NCBI RefSeq assembly: GCF_030378165.1
Contig: NZ_CP119766.1
Coordinates: 1,488,001-1,552,000 of the forward strand
Source: Flavobacterium panacagri
Lineage (GTDB): Bacteria; Bacteroidota; Bacteroidia; Flavobacteriales; Flavobacteriaceae
Direction of reading: 5' to 3'
DNA: 64,000 nucleotides
Below, one piece after another: positions 1 to 8,347 of the stretch. Each line of letters opens with the position of its first letter. Position 1 is the stretch's first letter. Below the pieces are notes generated by a model that made no database searches, was not told where the DNA came from, and worked only from the letters and a program-made list of their open reading frames with translations. The position numbers were made by a program, and so were the translations under genes.

Positions 1-16
1 ATAAAATTGTATTGAT

Positions 17-208
17 ATGCTGAAAAACATTTTAAATCTTAATGGCGCTCAGACTATAACTAGAAATGAGCAGAAAGCTATGAGAGGTGGAATTCCTGAT
101 TGCTGGATTTATGCAATTGAAGCAGGATGCATTTTGATACCGCCAGGCGAAACTTGTCCGATAAATACAGCATCAGGTATTTGTGATACAAGTCGTCTTT
201 GTTGTTGA
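17..208 (+). CDS. Double-glycine leader peptide precursor, bacteriocin/RiPP-like, six-Cys core
   Basis: This 63-residue precursor has an N-terminal leader of about 25 residues ending in RGG, followed by a 38-residue core. The leader has the look of Bacteroidota double-glycine leaders: a short MLKNILNL start, a polar middle (RNEQKAM) and a GG cleavage site at residues 24-25. The core holds six cysteines (C29, C38, C47, C56, C62, C63), enough for three disulfides or for thioether chemistry, and ends in Cys-Cys. Downstream lie a C39-peptidase ABC exporter and a HlyD adaptor, the machinery that cleaves behind GG and exports the product. No modifying enzyme is visible on this side; the window starts just upstream, so further precursors or enzymes may lie off the edge. 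Export as a disulfide-bonded peptide is inferred. Antibacterial or signalling activity is unknown. Confidence 0.8.
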   Translation: MLKNILNLNGAQTITRNEQKAMRGGIPDCWIYAIEAGCILIPPGETCPINTASGICDTSRLCC

Positions 209-282
209 TTTTTAACTTTTTTAAAAGTAATACGATATAGCCTTATTTAGAATTTAGTCATGTTTTTTTTGAATGTATAGGC

Positions 283-400
283 GCTCGATCGTGGAACATT
301 GAGCATTTTCTCAGTATTGATGATTGGTACTGAGATTCTTAGGAGTTGGCCGCTGTGTTTAATTTTAATTGGTTAGGGTAAAACCGCGGCCATGTCCTAA
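283..400 (+). ncRNA. Candidate structured RNA between peptide gene and exporter
   Basis: No convincing gene lies between the peptide stop and the exporter, but the strand folds well. GCTC at 283-286 pairs with GAGC at 301-304. CTCAGTA at 310-316 pairs with TACTGAG at 328-334. A two-part stem joins TTAGGA (339-344) to TCCTAA (395-400) and GGCCGC (348-353) to GCGGCC (386-391), with a 3x3 internal loop. A strong terminator follows at 439-471, so this could be a small RNA or the structured 3' end of the peptide transcript. A frame without a start codon also crosses it, so a gene remnant is an alternative. Confidence 0.35.
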
Positions 401-438
401 AGAAATTGTGTTGCTGGTAATTTGTTTATAAATACCCA

Positions 439-471
439 AACAGAGAAGATTTATATCTTCTCTGTTTTTTT
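439..471 (+). terminator. Rho-independent terminator
   Basis: A perfect 12-bp stem (AACAGAGAAGAT / ATCTTCTCTGTT) with a TTAT loop runs straight into a T tract. It separates the peptide-gene transcript from the exporter genes, which therefore need their own promoter or read-through. Confidence 0.85.
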
Positions 472-525
472 ATGGATTAACAAGAATTTTTTTTCCTACT
501 TTAGTCTTGAATAAATCAAAATAAA

Positions 526-2718
526 TTGAAAAAATTCGCTCACTACAGACAAGCCGATCATAAAGATTGCGGGCCTACATGTTTAAAAATTATAGCTAAA
601 TATTACGGTAAGACAATCAACATTCAAGAGTTGAGAGATTTTAGCGAGACTACTCGTGAAGGTAGTAATCTGCTTTTTTTGAGCGATGCTGCCGAAAAAA
701 TCGGCTTTAGGACTTTAGGAGTAAAATTATCTGTACAGAGAATTGAAGAAGCTCCCCTGCCTTGTATTCTTCATTGGAATAAAGATCATTATGTAGTTCT
801 ATATAAAGTAAAAAAAGACAAATATTATATTTCAGATCCTGCTTTTGGACTTCTTGAATACAACAAAGAAGAGTTTGTAAAATTCTGGATAGGAAATAAT
901 GCTGATGATACAACAAAAGAAGGTATAGCATTATTAATAGAAGCAACTCCTCTATTTTTTGAATCTGATTTTGAGAAAGAAGAAAATAAAGGACTAGACT
1001 TTCGATTTCTATCCAAATATTTATTTCAGTACAAATCCTTTTTAATGCAGCTTGCAATTGGACTTCTTGCGAGCAGTTTACTTAATTTAATTTTTCCGTT
1101 TTTAACGCAAAGTATTGTAGATGTTGGGATTCAGAATCAGAATATTAACTTCATCTATTTAATTCTTTTTGCAATGCTGTTTGTTTTTGCTGGAAGAACC
1201 GGTTTAGAATTAATTAGGAGCTGGATTTTACTTCATTTGTCTACCAGAATCAGTATTTCTCTTATCTCAGATTTCTTTATAAAACTAATGAATCTGCCCA
1301 TTTCGTTTTTTGATGTTCGAATGACCGGAGATATTATGCAGCGAATTAATGATCATCGCCGTATAGAAAAAATACTGACAACCTCTTCATTAAATGTTCT
1401 TTTTTCAGTTATAAACATGTTCGTCATGGGAGCTGTTTTGGCCTATTTCAATCTGCAGATATTTTTAGTTTTCTTTATTGGCAGTGTTTTTTATTTTGGA
1501 TGGATCACACTATTCTTAAAAAGGAGAGAAGCTTTAGATTATAAGCGTTTTGCTGAAGTTTCAAAAGAACAGAGCAAAGTAATGGAGCTCATTAATGGAA
1601 TGCAGGAAATAAAGCTTCATAATGCGGAAAAACAAAAACGCTGGGGATGGGAGCATGTTCAGGCTAGACTTTTTAGAGTTTCGATAAAAGGACTGATTTT
1701 AGAGCAGACACAAACGATTGGCTCTTCTGTAATTAACGAATTAAAAAATATATTTATTATTCTGCTTTCTGCAAAATTGGTAATAGAAGGCTCTATAACG
1801 CTGGGTATGATGCTTGCCATTAGCGCTATTGTTGGAAGTTTAAATGGTCCTATAACGCAGCTAATAGAATTTGTAAGAGAATTCCAGGATGCTAAAATTT
1901 CGCTGGCAAGATTATCTGAAATTCATGAAAAAGAAGATGAACTGCAGCAAGAATCTCATCAAACAACCGATGTTCCTTTTGATGCCGACATTGAGATCAA
2001 AAACCTTTCGTATCGTTACATGGGTTCTGATACTCCAGTTCTAGATGATTTAAGTTTAGTGATTCCGGCTAAGAAGGTGACTGCAATTGTAGGTGTCAGT
2101 GGCAGCGGAAAAACAACTTTGATGAAACTGCTCTTAAAGTTTTATGAACCTGAAAAAGGAGAAGTGACAATTGGAAGTACGCAGCTCAAAAATATTTCTC
2201 AGAAAGCTTGGAGATCCAATGTTGGTGCAGTAATGCAGGAAGGATATATTTTTGGTGATACCATTGCCAATAATATTGCCTTAGGTTCTGATCGAATTGA
2301 TAAAGAACGACTCATTTATGCTACAGATGTTGCTAATATTAAAGAATATATTGCAGGATTGCCTTTGGGATTTAATACTAAAATAGGAGGAGATGGAATG
2401 GGAATGAGTACAGGACAGAAGCAGCGTCTTTTAATCGCAAGAGCAGTTTACAAAAATCCTGAAATTTTATTTTTTGATGAAGCTACTTCGGCTTTGGATG
2501 CTAATAATGAAAAAGAAATTATGAGAAAACTGGATATCTTTTTCGAAAATAAAACAGTAGTAGTAATTGCGCATAGATTAAGTACAGTAATGAATGCAGA
2601 TCAAATTGTCGTTTTGGACAAAGGAAAAATTATCGAAATTGGAAATCATTCTGCTTTAGTAGAGCAAAAAGGCAATTACTTTGAATTAGTTAAAAACCAG
2701 CTTCAGTTAGGAAATTAA
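526..2718 (+). CDS. Peptidase-containing ABC transporter (C39 family bacteriocin exporter)
   Basis: The protein cleaves double-glycine leaders and exports the cargo across the inner membrane using ATP. Its N-terminus is a C39 cysteine peptidase: Q9 for the oxyanion hole, the catalytic Cys in DCGPTC (C15), H88 and D104. An ABC exporter membrane domain follows (about residues 165-450, several hydrophobic helices). The C-terminal nucleotide-binding domain has Walker A GVSGSGKTT (about 521-530), signature STGQKQR (a variant of SGGQ) and Walker B ILFFDEATSAL near 650. The length of 730 residues is normal for the family. The start is TTG; the next residues (KKFAHYRQADHKDCG) match the usual beginning of the peptidase domain, so TTG is credible. 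The adaptor gene starts two bases after the stop, so the two are surely co-expressed. Confidence 0.93.
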   Translation: MKKFAHYRQADHKDCGPTCLKIIAKYYGKTINIQELRDFSETTREGSNLLFLSDAAEKIGFRTLGVKLSVQRIEEAPLPCILHWNKDHYVVLYKVKKDKYYISDPAFGLLEYNKEEFVKFWIGNNADDTTKEGIALLIEATPLFFESDFEKEENKGLDFRFLSKYLFQYKSFLMQLAIGLLASSLLNLIFPFLTQSIVDVGIQNQNINFIYLILFAMLFVFAGRTGLELIRSWILLHLSTRISISLISDFFIKLMNLPISFFDVRMTGDIMQRINDHRRIEKILTTSSLNVLFSVINMFVMGAVLAYFNLQIFLVFFIGSVFYFGWITLFLKRREALDYKRFAEVSKEQSKVMELINGMQEIKLHNAEKQKRWGWEHVQARLFRVSIKGLILEQTQTIGSSVINELKNIFIILLSAKLVIEGSITLGMMLAISAIVGSLNGPITQLIEFVREFQDAKISLARLSEIHEKEDELQQESHQTTDVPFDADIEIKNLSYRYMGSDTPVLDDLSLVIPAKKVTAIVGVSGSGKTTLMKLLLKFYEPEKGEVTIGSTQLKNISQKAWRSNVGAVMQEGYIFGDTIANNIALGSDRIDKERLIYATDVANIKEYIAGLPLGFNTKIGGDGMGMSTGQKQRLLIARAVYKNPEILFFDEATSALDANNEKEIMRKLDIFFENKTVVVIAHRLSTVMNADQIVVLDKGKIIEIGNHSALVEQKGNYFELVKNQLQLGN

Positions 2719-2720
2719 TT

Positions 2721-4013
2721 ATGGCAGAAGAAAAAGATACCTTTGAATTAAGAAGTGAAGAAGTTCAGGACATTCTAACCAAAGTACCACATTGGATGAT
2801 ACGCTGGGGAACGGTCTTGATATTTGCCATTATTGTCATGCTGTTTTTTGTGTCTTGGTTTGTTAAATATCCAGATGTTGTAACAGCCGAGATAGTAATT
2901 ACAACTAATATTCCTCCTGAAAAAATTGTTTCAAAATCCTCAGGAAGAATTGAAGCTATTCTGGTAAAAGATAAAATGGTAGTTTCAAAAAATAGTACAC
3001 TTGCCATTATTGAAAATACAGCCAACTACAAAGATGTTTTCTTGCTGAAAAGCATTGTCGATGGTTATAATATTAATGCTGTAAAAGCGTTTCCTTTTGA
3101 ATTGTTAAAAAACAAGCAGTTAGGAGAAATAGAAAGTGCTTTTGCCGTTTTTCAGAAAGATTATCAAGCGCAGGAACTTAATCAAAATCTGCATCCTTTT
3201 GAAGTTGAAAGTAGGGCGCAAAGCTTTGAGAAAGTACAGATTAAAGAAAGATTGGAGATTCTGCAGCAACAAAAAGGAATAAATGAAAGTGAATTAGAGC
3301 TTCAAAAAAATGAAGTAGCCCGTTTTGAAGTTTTATTCAAAAAAGGAATTATTTCGGCTCAGGAGATGGAAGCAAAGAAACTTGGATTCTTGCAAGCAGA
3401 AAAGAGTTATAGAGGGCTTTTGTCGTCAATTTCTCAATTAAGGTCTTCTTTGATAGATAATACAAAATCAAGTCAGAATTCACGTATAAATAGCACGAGA
3501 GAAGAAGTAAATTTAGGACGAAGTATGGCGCAGTCTTTTTATCAGCTGAAAAAAGTGATAAAAGATTGGGAATTGGCTTATACTTTAAAATCTTCCATTA
3601 GTGGTGTAGTAACTTTTCTTCAGGTTTGGAATGAAAGCCAGACTATAAATGTTGGTGATAATGTTTTTTCGATAATTCCAGATGCTAAAAATGGTTTTGT
3701 CGGAAAAGTGAAAGCTCCGGCATTAAATTCTGGGAAAATAAAAGTAGGGCAGAGAGTTAATATTCGTCTGGCAAATTATCCAGACCGCGAATTTGGTGTG
3801 CTGAAAGGTGAAATCAAAAATATTTCCCTAGTTCCAGATAAAGATGGGAATTTACTCGTAGATGTTACACTTCCAAACGGATTAAAAACATCTTATGATA
3901 AGCAAATTGTCTTTCAGCAGGAAATGAAAGGTAGGGCTGAAATTGTAACCGAAGATCTTAGATTAATAGAAAGAGTTTTGTATCAGTTTAAAAGTATTTT
4001 TGAACAGGTTTAA
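2721..4013 (+). CDS. HlyD-family membrane fusion protein (exporter adaptor)
   Basis: This is the periplasmic adaptor expected to link the C39 ABC exporter to an outer-membrane channel such as TolC. It has a short cytoplasmic start, one transmembrane segment (about residues 29-50), a first half of a lipoyl/barrel-sandwich region (near 60-95), a long helical hairpin rich in Gln, Glu and Lys (about 130-275), then the second lipoyl half and beta-barrel region (about 285-400). The size of 430 residues fits bacteriocin-type HlyD proteins. No outer-membrane partner is in the window; presumably a general TolC is used. Its stop overlaps the stop of the convergent trmN6-like gene by four bases, so there is no room for an intergenic terminator. 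Confidence 0.9.
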   Translation: MAEEKDTFELRSEEVQDILTKVPHWMIRWGTVLIFAIIVMLFFVSWFVKYPDVVTAEIVITTNIPPEKIVSKSSGRIEAILVKDKMVVSKNSTLAIIENTANYKDVFLLKSIVDGYNINAVKAFPFELLKNKQLGEIESAFAVFQKDYQAQELNQNLHPFEVESRAQSFEKVQIKERLEILQQQKGINESELELQKNEVARFEVLFKKGIISAQEMEAKKLGFLQAEKSYRGLLSSISQLRSSLIDNTKSSQNSRINSTREEVNLGRSMAQSFYQLKKVIKDWELAYTLKSSISGVVTFLQVWNESQTINVGDNVFSIIPDAKNGFVGKVKAPALNSGKIKVGQRVNIRLANYPDREFGVLKGEIKNISLVPDKDGNLLVDVTLPNGLKTSYDKQIVFQQEMKGRAEIVTEDLRLIERVLYQFKSIFEQV

Positions 4014-4717
4014 AATTTTAAATAAAAATCTTTAGCCAACTCAATATATTCAGGAGTGTAAACGTGTCTTTCGATTTCGATAACTAACTCGTTTATTTCA
4101 ATTTCAGAAATTTCATTTCGGCTAAAAGCCAATAGACTACGTTTGATTTCTGATTTAGAAGTTCCTTTAACACGTGTAATTTTTAACGGATACAATTCGG
4201 ATTCTTTCGCCAAAGCGATGAATTTTTGTTCTTCTTTGAAAGGAATAATAATGGCTAAAACTCCATTTTCTGAAAGTAATAAATCGGCGGCTTCAACAAT
4301 TTCTTCAAATGGCATTGCATCTTGAAATCTTGCTAAATCTCGTTGCTCATTATCCGTTTTATAATTTTCAGCATAAAAAGGCGGATTTGAAACAATCAAA
4401 TCATATTCGTCTTCTGGCTCATCAATAAATTCATCTAAACCAGCATGAAAGCAAAATAAGCGATCGCCCCATGGAGAGGCTTCGAAATTTTCTACTGCCT
4501 GTTCGTATGCTTCTTCATCAATTTCAAGAGCGTCAATTTGTTCTGCATTAGTTCGTTGCGCAAGCATTAAAGCAATAATTCCAGTTCCAGCACCAATATC
4601 TAAAACACTAAAAGGATTGTGATTAATTGGTGTCCATGCGCCAAGTAAAACACCATCTGTGCCAACTTTCATCGCTGTTTTGTCTTGTTTTACAGAGAAT
4701 TGCTTAAATTGAAACAT
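4010..4717 (-). CDS. trmN6: tRNA1(Val) adenine-37 N6-methyltransferase family protein
   Basis: This SAM-dependent methyltransferase of the YfiC/TrmN6 group is expected to methylate A37 of a valine tRNA. Visible hallmarks are the N-terminal FKQFSVKQDKTAMKVGTDGVLLGAW block typical of this group (within residues 3-30), motif I DIGAGTG (about 41-47) and the adenine-N6 catalytic motif NPPFY (near 110). The length of 235 residues is standard. It lies downstream of rpsP and rimM on the same strand, about 80 bases after rimM, so it probably belongs to the same translation-related transcript. It converges on the HlyD gene with overlapping stops. Confidence 0.88.
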   Translation of the reverse strand: MFQFKQFSVKQDKTAMKVGTDGVLLGAWTPINHNPFSVLDIGAGTGIIALMLAQRTNAEQIDALEIDEEAYEQAVENFEASPWGDRLFCFHAGLDEFIDEPEDEYDLIVSNPPFYAENYKTDNEQRDLARFQDAMPFEEIVEAADLLLSENGVLAIIIPFKEEQKFIALAKESELYPLKITRVKGTSKSEIKRSLLAFSRNEISEIEINELVIEIERHVYTPEYIELAKDFYLKF

Positions 4718-4797
4718 TTTGATTTATGATTTGATAAATTGCCAATTCGTAATGCAGTTAGAAAACTGAATACTAAAAACGGTCACTGAGCACTAAA

Positions 4798-5322
4798 TTA
4801 AAGGTACATCTCAACAAGACCTTCTGGAAGATTCATAATGACTTTTTTGTTTTCACGATCGATTTTTACTAAAAAATTATCAATCATTGGAACTAGGATT
4901 TCTACTTCGCCATTCAAAACTTCAAAAAGAGGCTGAGCAGTAGAATCATTAATAGAAGTAATTTTCCCGAAAACGCCCAAACGCTGATCTTCGATTTCAA
5001 AACCGATAACTTCGTGGAAATAAAATTTGTTACCAGTAAGTTTTGGTAACATAGTTAGAGGAAGGTAAATACCATTTCCAACAAGAGCATCAGCATCTTC
5101 TTCAGTATTTACATCTTCAAAACGAACTCTAAGAAAGTCGTTTTTGTGCATTGAGCTAGATTCAATAAAAAAAGGAACCAAGTGTTTGTTGTGTTCAACA
5201 AACACTGATTCCAGATTTTCGTATAACTCAGGTTCGTCTGTGTCTAAATAGATCAGAACTTCCCCCTTGAAACTAAATTTTTTAGCGATTTTACCTAAAT
5301 AAAAACAGTCTTCTTTACGCAT
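4798..5322 (-). CDS. rimM: Ribosome maturation factor RimM
   Basis: RimM is a 30S assembly factor that works on the S19/head region of the small subunit. The 174-residue protein shows the N-terminal RimM barrel (FYLGKIAKKFSFKGEVLIYL, residues 7-26, the conserved G-x-hG-x-G stretch) and a C-terminal PRC-barrel (about 95-174, containing HEVIGFEI and LVPMIDNFLVKID). It starts 15 bases after the rpsP stop, the usual rpsP-rimM pairing, so the two are co-transcribed. Confidence 0.95.
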   Translation of the reverse strand: MRKEDCFYLGKIAKKFSFKGEVLIYLDTDEPELYENLESVFVEHNKHLVPFFIESSSMHKNDFLRVRFEDVNTEEDADALVGNGIYLPLTMLPKLTGNKFYFHEVIGFEIEDQRLGVFGKITSINDSTAQPLFEVLNGEVEILVPMIDNFLVKIDRENKKVIMNLPEGLVEMYL

Positions 5323-5337
5323 TATCGCTAAGTAAAA

Positions 5338-5898
5338 TTATGCTTCAGTTGTTTCGTTATTCTCTTCAGCAGCAGGAGCTTCTTCAGTTGCTTCAGCAAC
5401 TTCTTCTGTAGCCTCAGTAGCTTGTGCAGCGGCAACAGCTTCAGCTTGTGCAGCAGCAGCATCAGCAACACGTTTAGCGTTAACTTCTTTTTCAGCTTTT
5501 AAAGCTTTAGCTTTAACATCAGCTTGTGCTTTTGATAAACCATCTTTTTTAGCATCAACTTTTCCAGCTTTAGCCTCTAACCAAGCCGCTAATTTAGCGT
5601 CAGCTTGTTCTTGAGTTAAAGCTCCTTTACGGATACCTCCATCAAGGTGGTGTTTCAATAAAGCACCTTTGTAAGAAAGGATAGCTCTTGCAGTATCAGT
5701 TGGTTGAGCACCATTGTGTAACCATTTAACTGCGCTGTCAAGGTCTAATTCAACAGTTGCTGGGTTAGTGTTTGGATTGTAAGTACCGATTTTCTCTAAG
5801 TATTTACCATCTCTTTTTGAGCGTGCATCTGCAGCTACAACCCAGTAAAAAGGTTTTCCTTTTTTACCGTGTCTTTGTAATCTAATTTTTACTGACAT
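5338..5898 (-). CDS. rpsP: 30S ribosomal protein S16 with Ala/Glu-rich tail
   Basis: The first 80 or so residues are a standard S16 (VKIRLQRHGKKGKPFYWVVA, then RDGKYLEKIGTYNP). It continues to 186 residues, about twice the E. coli length, with a Lys/Ala-rich part and then a low-complexity acidic tail of Ala, Glu and Thr. Such tails are common in Bacteroidota S16. It is first in the rpsP-rimM-trmN6 group. Upstream, TATCTTTG on the minus strand (5949-5956) is a good -7 element, but no TTG sits at the right distance. Confidence 0.96.
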   Translation of the reverse strand: MSVKIRLQRHGKKGKPFYWVVAADARSKRDGKYLEKIGTYNPNTNPATVELDLDSAVKWLHNGAQPTDTARAILSYKGALLKHHLDGGIRKGALTQEQADAKLAAWLEAKAGKVDAKKDGLSKAQADVKAKALKAEKEVNAKRVADAAAAQAEAVAAAQATEATEEVAEATEEAPAAEENNETTEA

Positions 5899-6089
5899 AA
5901 TCTTATTGATTAAATTTTGAGGTACTCGACCTCTGTTAATTAAGGGCGCAAAGATATAATTTTTTTATCAAATATGCGTTTTTAAAAGGATTAATTATAA
6001 TTGAGTCGTTTTTTTAGCATTTTTTTGACTTTTTAATTTAAGTATTTAGCTCTTAATGCGATACTTTTGCATCAAATTCATTTTTAAAT

Positions 6090-6572
6090 ATGAAAAAATA
6101 CTTTTACTTTTTATCATTTTTACTTATCATAACATCTTGTACAGAGGAAGTAAGGTTTAATAATCCAGCTTTTCAAACCTTAAAAGATAACACTTTTTGG
6201 AGATCACAAAGTTATTGGTCAGGAACGCAATCTAGTGGCGTTTTTACTATTGAAGGAATACTAGGTTATGAAAAAATAAGTTTTCAGTTTCCCCAGCAGC
6301 CGTCACAAAAGACATATGTTTTAGGGGTAGATGATTTTACAAAGGCGACCTACAAAAACTCTTATACCGGCCAAGAAGCGGAGTTTACGACAGGAGCAGG
6401 AAGAGGCAGCGGACAAATTATAGTGACCGAATACAATACGACTGAAAAAACTATTTCAGGTACATTTAAATTTACGGCAGTAAATATTGATGACACAAAT
6501 GAGAAAAAAGAAATACGTTTTACCGAAGGTGTGTTTTACAAAATTCCAGTTGTGTTAACTTCTAATTTCTGA
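6090..6572 (+). CDS. Small lipoprotein, DUF6252-like
   Basis: This 160-residue lipoprotein has signal peptide MKKYFYFLSFLLIITSC with the lipobox Cys at residue 17. The mature part is predicted beta-rich, with repeated patterns such as GVFTIEG and ISGTFKFTA that resemble DUF6252-type lipoproteins, where a calcycin-like sheet is built from GxF motifs. That assignment is from memory and tentative; no function is known to me. A TACTTTTG -7 element (6062-6069) lies about 20 bases before the ATG, indicating its own promoter; no -33 TTG is at proper distance. Confidence 0.75.
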   Translation: MKKYFYFLSFLLIITSCTEEVRFNNPAFQTLKDNTFWRSQSYWSGTQSSGVFTIEGILGYEKISFQFPQQPSQKTYVLGVDDFTKATYKNSYTGQEAEFTTGAGRGSGQIIVTEYNTTEKTISGTFKFTAVNIDDTNEKKEIRFTEGVFYKIPVVLTSNF

Positions 6573-6690
6573 TAGGCTGTTTTTTTACGTTTATAGCTTT
6601 TAAAATCTAAATAAAAACATAAATAAACTAATATATAATAGATTACAGAATAATAAGATTACATTTGCTTATTATTATAAAAAAGTATCT

Positions 6691-7038
6691 ATGAATATTT
6701 TCGTTGGAAGCCTTCCATTCAGTATTGAGGAAGCAGATTTAAGAGAGTCTTTTGAGGCTTATGGAACAGTTGACTCTGTTAAAATTATTACTGATAAATT
6801 TACTGGAAGAAGTAAAGGCTTTGGTTTTGTTGAAATGCCAAATGATAGCGAAGCTCAGAAAGCTATCGACGAATTGAATGGTGCTGTTGTTGCAGGACGT
6901 ACAATCGTTGTAAATAAATCTGAGCCAAAACCAGAAGGCGAAAGAAGAAGTTTTAATAACAATCGTGGTGGAAATGATCGCGGTGGTTACGGAAACAACC
7001 GTGGAGGAAATGACCGCGGAAACAGAGGAGGATATTAA
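6691..7038 (+). CDS. RNA-binding protein with RRM and RGG-like tail
   Basis: This is a single-domain RNA recognition motif protein. RNP2 (NIFVGSLPF) is at residues 2-10 and RNP1 (KGFGFVEM) near 43-50; the fold fills residues 1-80. The tail is a glycine/arginine/asparagine-rich stretch with repeated NNRGGNDRGG units, like the RGG tails of cold-shock-type RRM proteins of cyanobacteria and Bacteroidota. It likely binds single-stranded RNA without sequence strictness and may act as an RNA chaperone; that is inferred from the family. A TACATTTG -7 element lies near 6660 and a strong terminator follows the gene, so it is monocistronic. Confidence 0.92.
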   Translation: MNIFVGSLPFSIEEADLRESFEAYGTVDSVKIITDKFTGRSKGFGFVEMPNDSEAQKAIDELNGAVVAGRTIVVNKSEPKPEGERRSFNNNRGGNDRGGYGNNRGGNDRGNRGGY

Positions 7039-7059
7039 TATTTTTTTTCTAAAATATAA

Positions 7060-7088
7060 AAGGGATCAACGAAAGTTGATCCCTTTTT
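7060..7088 (+). terminator. Rho-independent terminator after RRM gene
   Basis: The stem AAGGGATCAAC / GTTGATCCCTT closes on a GAAA tetraloop and is followed by T residues. It ends the RRM gene transcript. Confidence 0.88.
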
Positions 7089-7178
7089 TAATGTCTAAAA
7101 ATTGTTTACAAGTTTAACGTTCTTGCAACCTGACCCGATGCTTTAGCCGAACGGGTGAAGCAAACAAAAATGAACTAA

Positions 7179-8234
7179 TTATACATTCGCTGCTAACCAG
7201 TCACCTACTTCTTTAGTACCGTAGGCTTTACCTCCATTTGCTAAATCTTCAGTAACTACTCCAGCTTCTAAAGCTTTGTTCACAGCATCTCTCATTGCTT
7301 TTCCTTCTTCCATCAATCCGAAGTTTTCGAACATCATAGCAGCAGATAATACAGTAGCCATTGGGTTGGCAATGTTTAATCCTGTAGCTTGTGGGTATGA
7401 ACCGTGAATAGGTTCGAATAAAGATACTTCAGCTCCCATAGAGGCAGAAGGCATTAATCCCATTGAACCTGAAATTACAGAAGCTTCGTCTGTTAAGATA
7501 TCACCAAATAAGTTTTCAGTGATTAATACATCATAAGAGTTTGGCCATTGAACTAAACGCATTGCTACCGCATCAACAAATTCGTAGCTCACTTCAACCT
7601 CTGGGTAGTCTTTTTCCATTGCCTGAACCGTTTCTCTCCATAAACGAGAAGTTTCCAAAACGTTTGCTTTATCAACGCAGCATAATTTTTTAGAACGTGT
7701 CATTGCTAATTCGAAACCTTTTTTAGCTAAACGCTGTACTTCGGCTCTTGTGTAAACGCAGTTGTCGTAAGCTGTATCTCCGTTATCTTTTCTTCCTTTT
7801 TCACCAAAGTAAATTCCGCCAGTTAATTCTCTTAAGAAAACTAAATCAGTTCCTTCAATTCTTTCTCTTTTTAGTGGCGATTTATCTAATAAAGATGGGA
7901 ATGTAAAAGTTGGTCTTACGTTTGCAAACAAACCTAAAGCTTTACGCATTTTTAGTAAACCTTGTTCTGGACGAACTGGTGCAGAAGGGTCGTTATCATA
8001 TTTAGGGTGGCCAATTGCTCCAAAAAGAACGGCATCAGCATTTTTACAAACTTCGTGTGTTGCATCTGGATAAGGTTCTCCTACTGCATCAATTGCGGCA
8101 GCACCAGTTAAAGCTGGTTTCCAAGTAATTTCATGTCCAAATTTTTGCGCAATTGCATCAGATACTTTTACTGCTTGATCGATTACTTCTGGTCCGATTC
8201 CGTCTCCGGCTAAAAGGGCTATGTTTAATTTCAT
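7179..8234 (-). CDS. leuB: 3-Isopropylmalate dehydrogenase
   Basis: LeuB oxidises and decarboxylates 3-isopropylmalate with NAD in leucine synthesis. The 351-residue protein has the N-terminal [11 protein letters not shown] block (residues 7-17), the substrate-binding [12 protein letters not shown] loop (near 133-144) and the [10 protein letters not shown] / EPIHGSYP region near the C-terminus typical of the isocitrate/isopropylmalate dehydrogenase family. It is the last gene of the leuC-leuD-leuA-leuB run on the minus strand. Confidence 0.96.
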   Translation of the reverse strand: MKLNIALLAGDGIGPEVIDQAVKVSDAIAQKFGHEITWKPALTGAAAIDAVGEPYPDATHEVCKNADAVLFGAIGHPKYDNDPSAPVRPEQGLLKMRKALGLFANVRPTFTFPSLLDKSPLKRERIEGTDLVFLRELTGGIYFGEKGRKDNGDTAYDNCVYTRAEVQRLAKKGFELAMTRSKKLCCVDKANVLETSRLWRETVQAMEKDYPEVEVSYEFVDAVAMRLVQWPNSYDVLITENLFGDILTDEASVISGSMGLMPSASMGAEVSLFEPIHGSYPQATGLNIANPMATVLSAAMMFENFGLMEEGKAMRDAVNKALEAGVVTEDLANGGKAYGTKEVGDWLAANV

Positions 8235-8261
8235 TTTTAAATATTTATTATTTTAAGGTTC

Positions 8262-8344
8262 AAAGTGACAAAGAGGCAAAGGTTCAAAGTTTTAAAAGCA
8301 GACTAAAATCTTTGTCTCTTTGTCACTTTAAACCTTTGTCACTA
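8262..8344. repeat. Intergenic palindrome, AAAGTGACAAAG family
   Basis: The gap between leuA-type gene and leuB holds a 20-bp inverted repeat with one mismatch (AAAGTGACAAAGAGGCAAAG at 8262-8281 against 8310-8329), followed by a further CCTTTGTCAC unit. The same word family recurs at 49811-49860. It has no T tract and lies inside an operon, so it is probably a dispersed palindromic element rather than a terminator. Confidence 0.75.
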
Positions 8345-8347
8345 TAA

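Noticed and set aside
283..400. Possible tRNA or tRNA-like gene after the peptide precursor
   Set aside because: No acceptor stem closing both ends, no T-loop consensus and wrong arm spacing; kept only as a generic structured RNA.
526..4013. Type I secretion of a large RTX-type protein
   Set aside because: The ABC protein has an intact C39 peptidase and a GG peptide beside it, which fits small-peptide export; no RTX protein is present.
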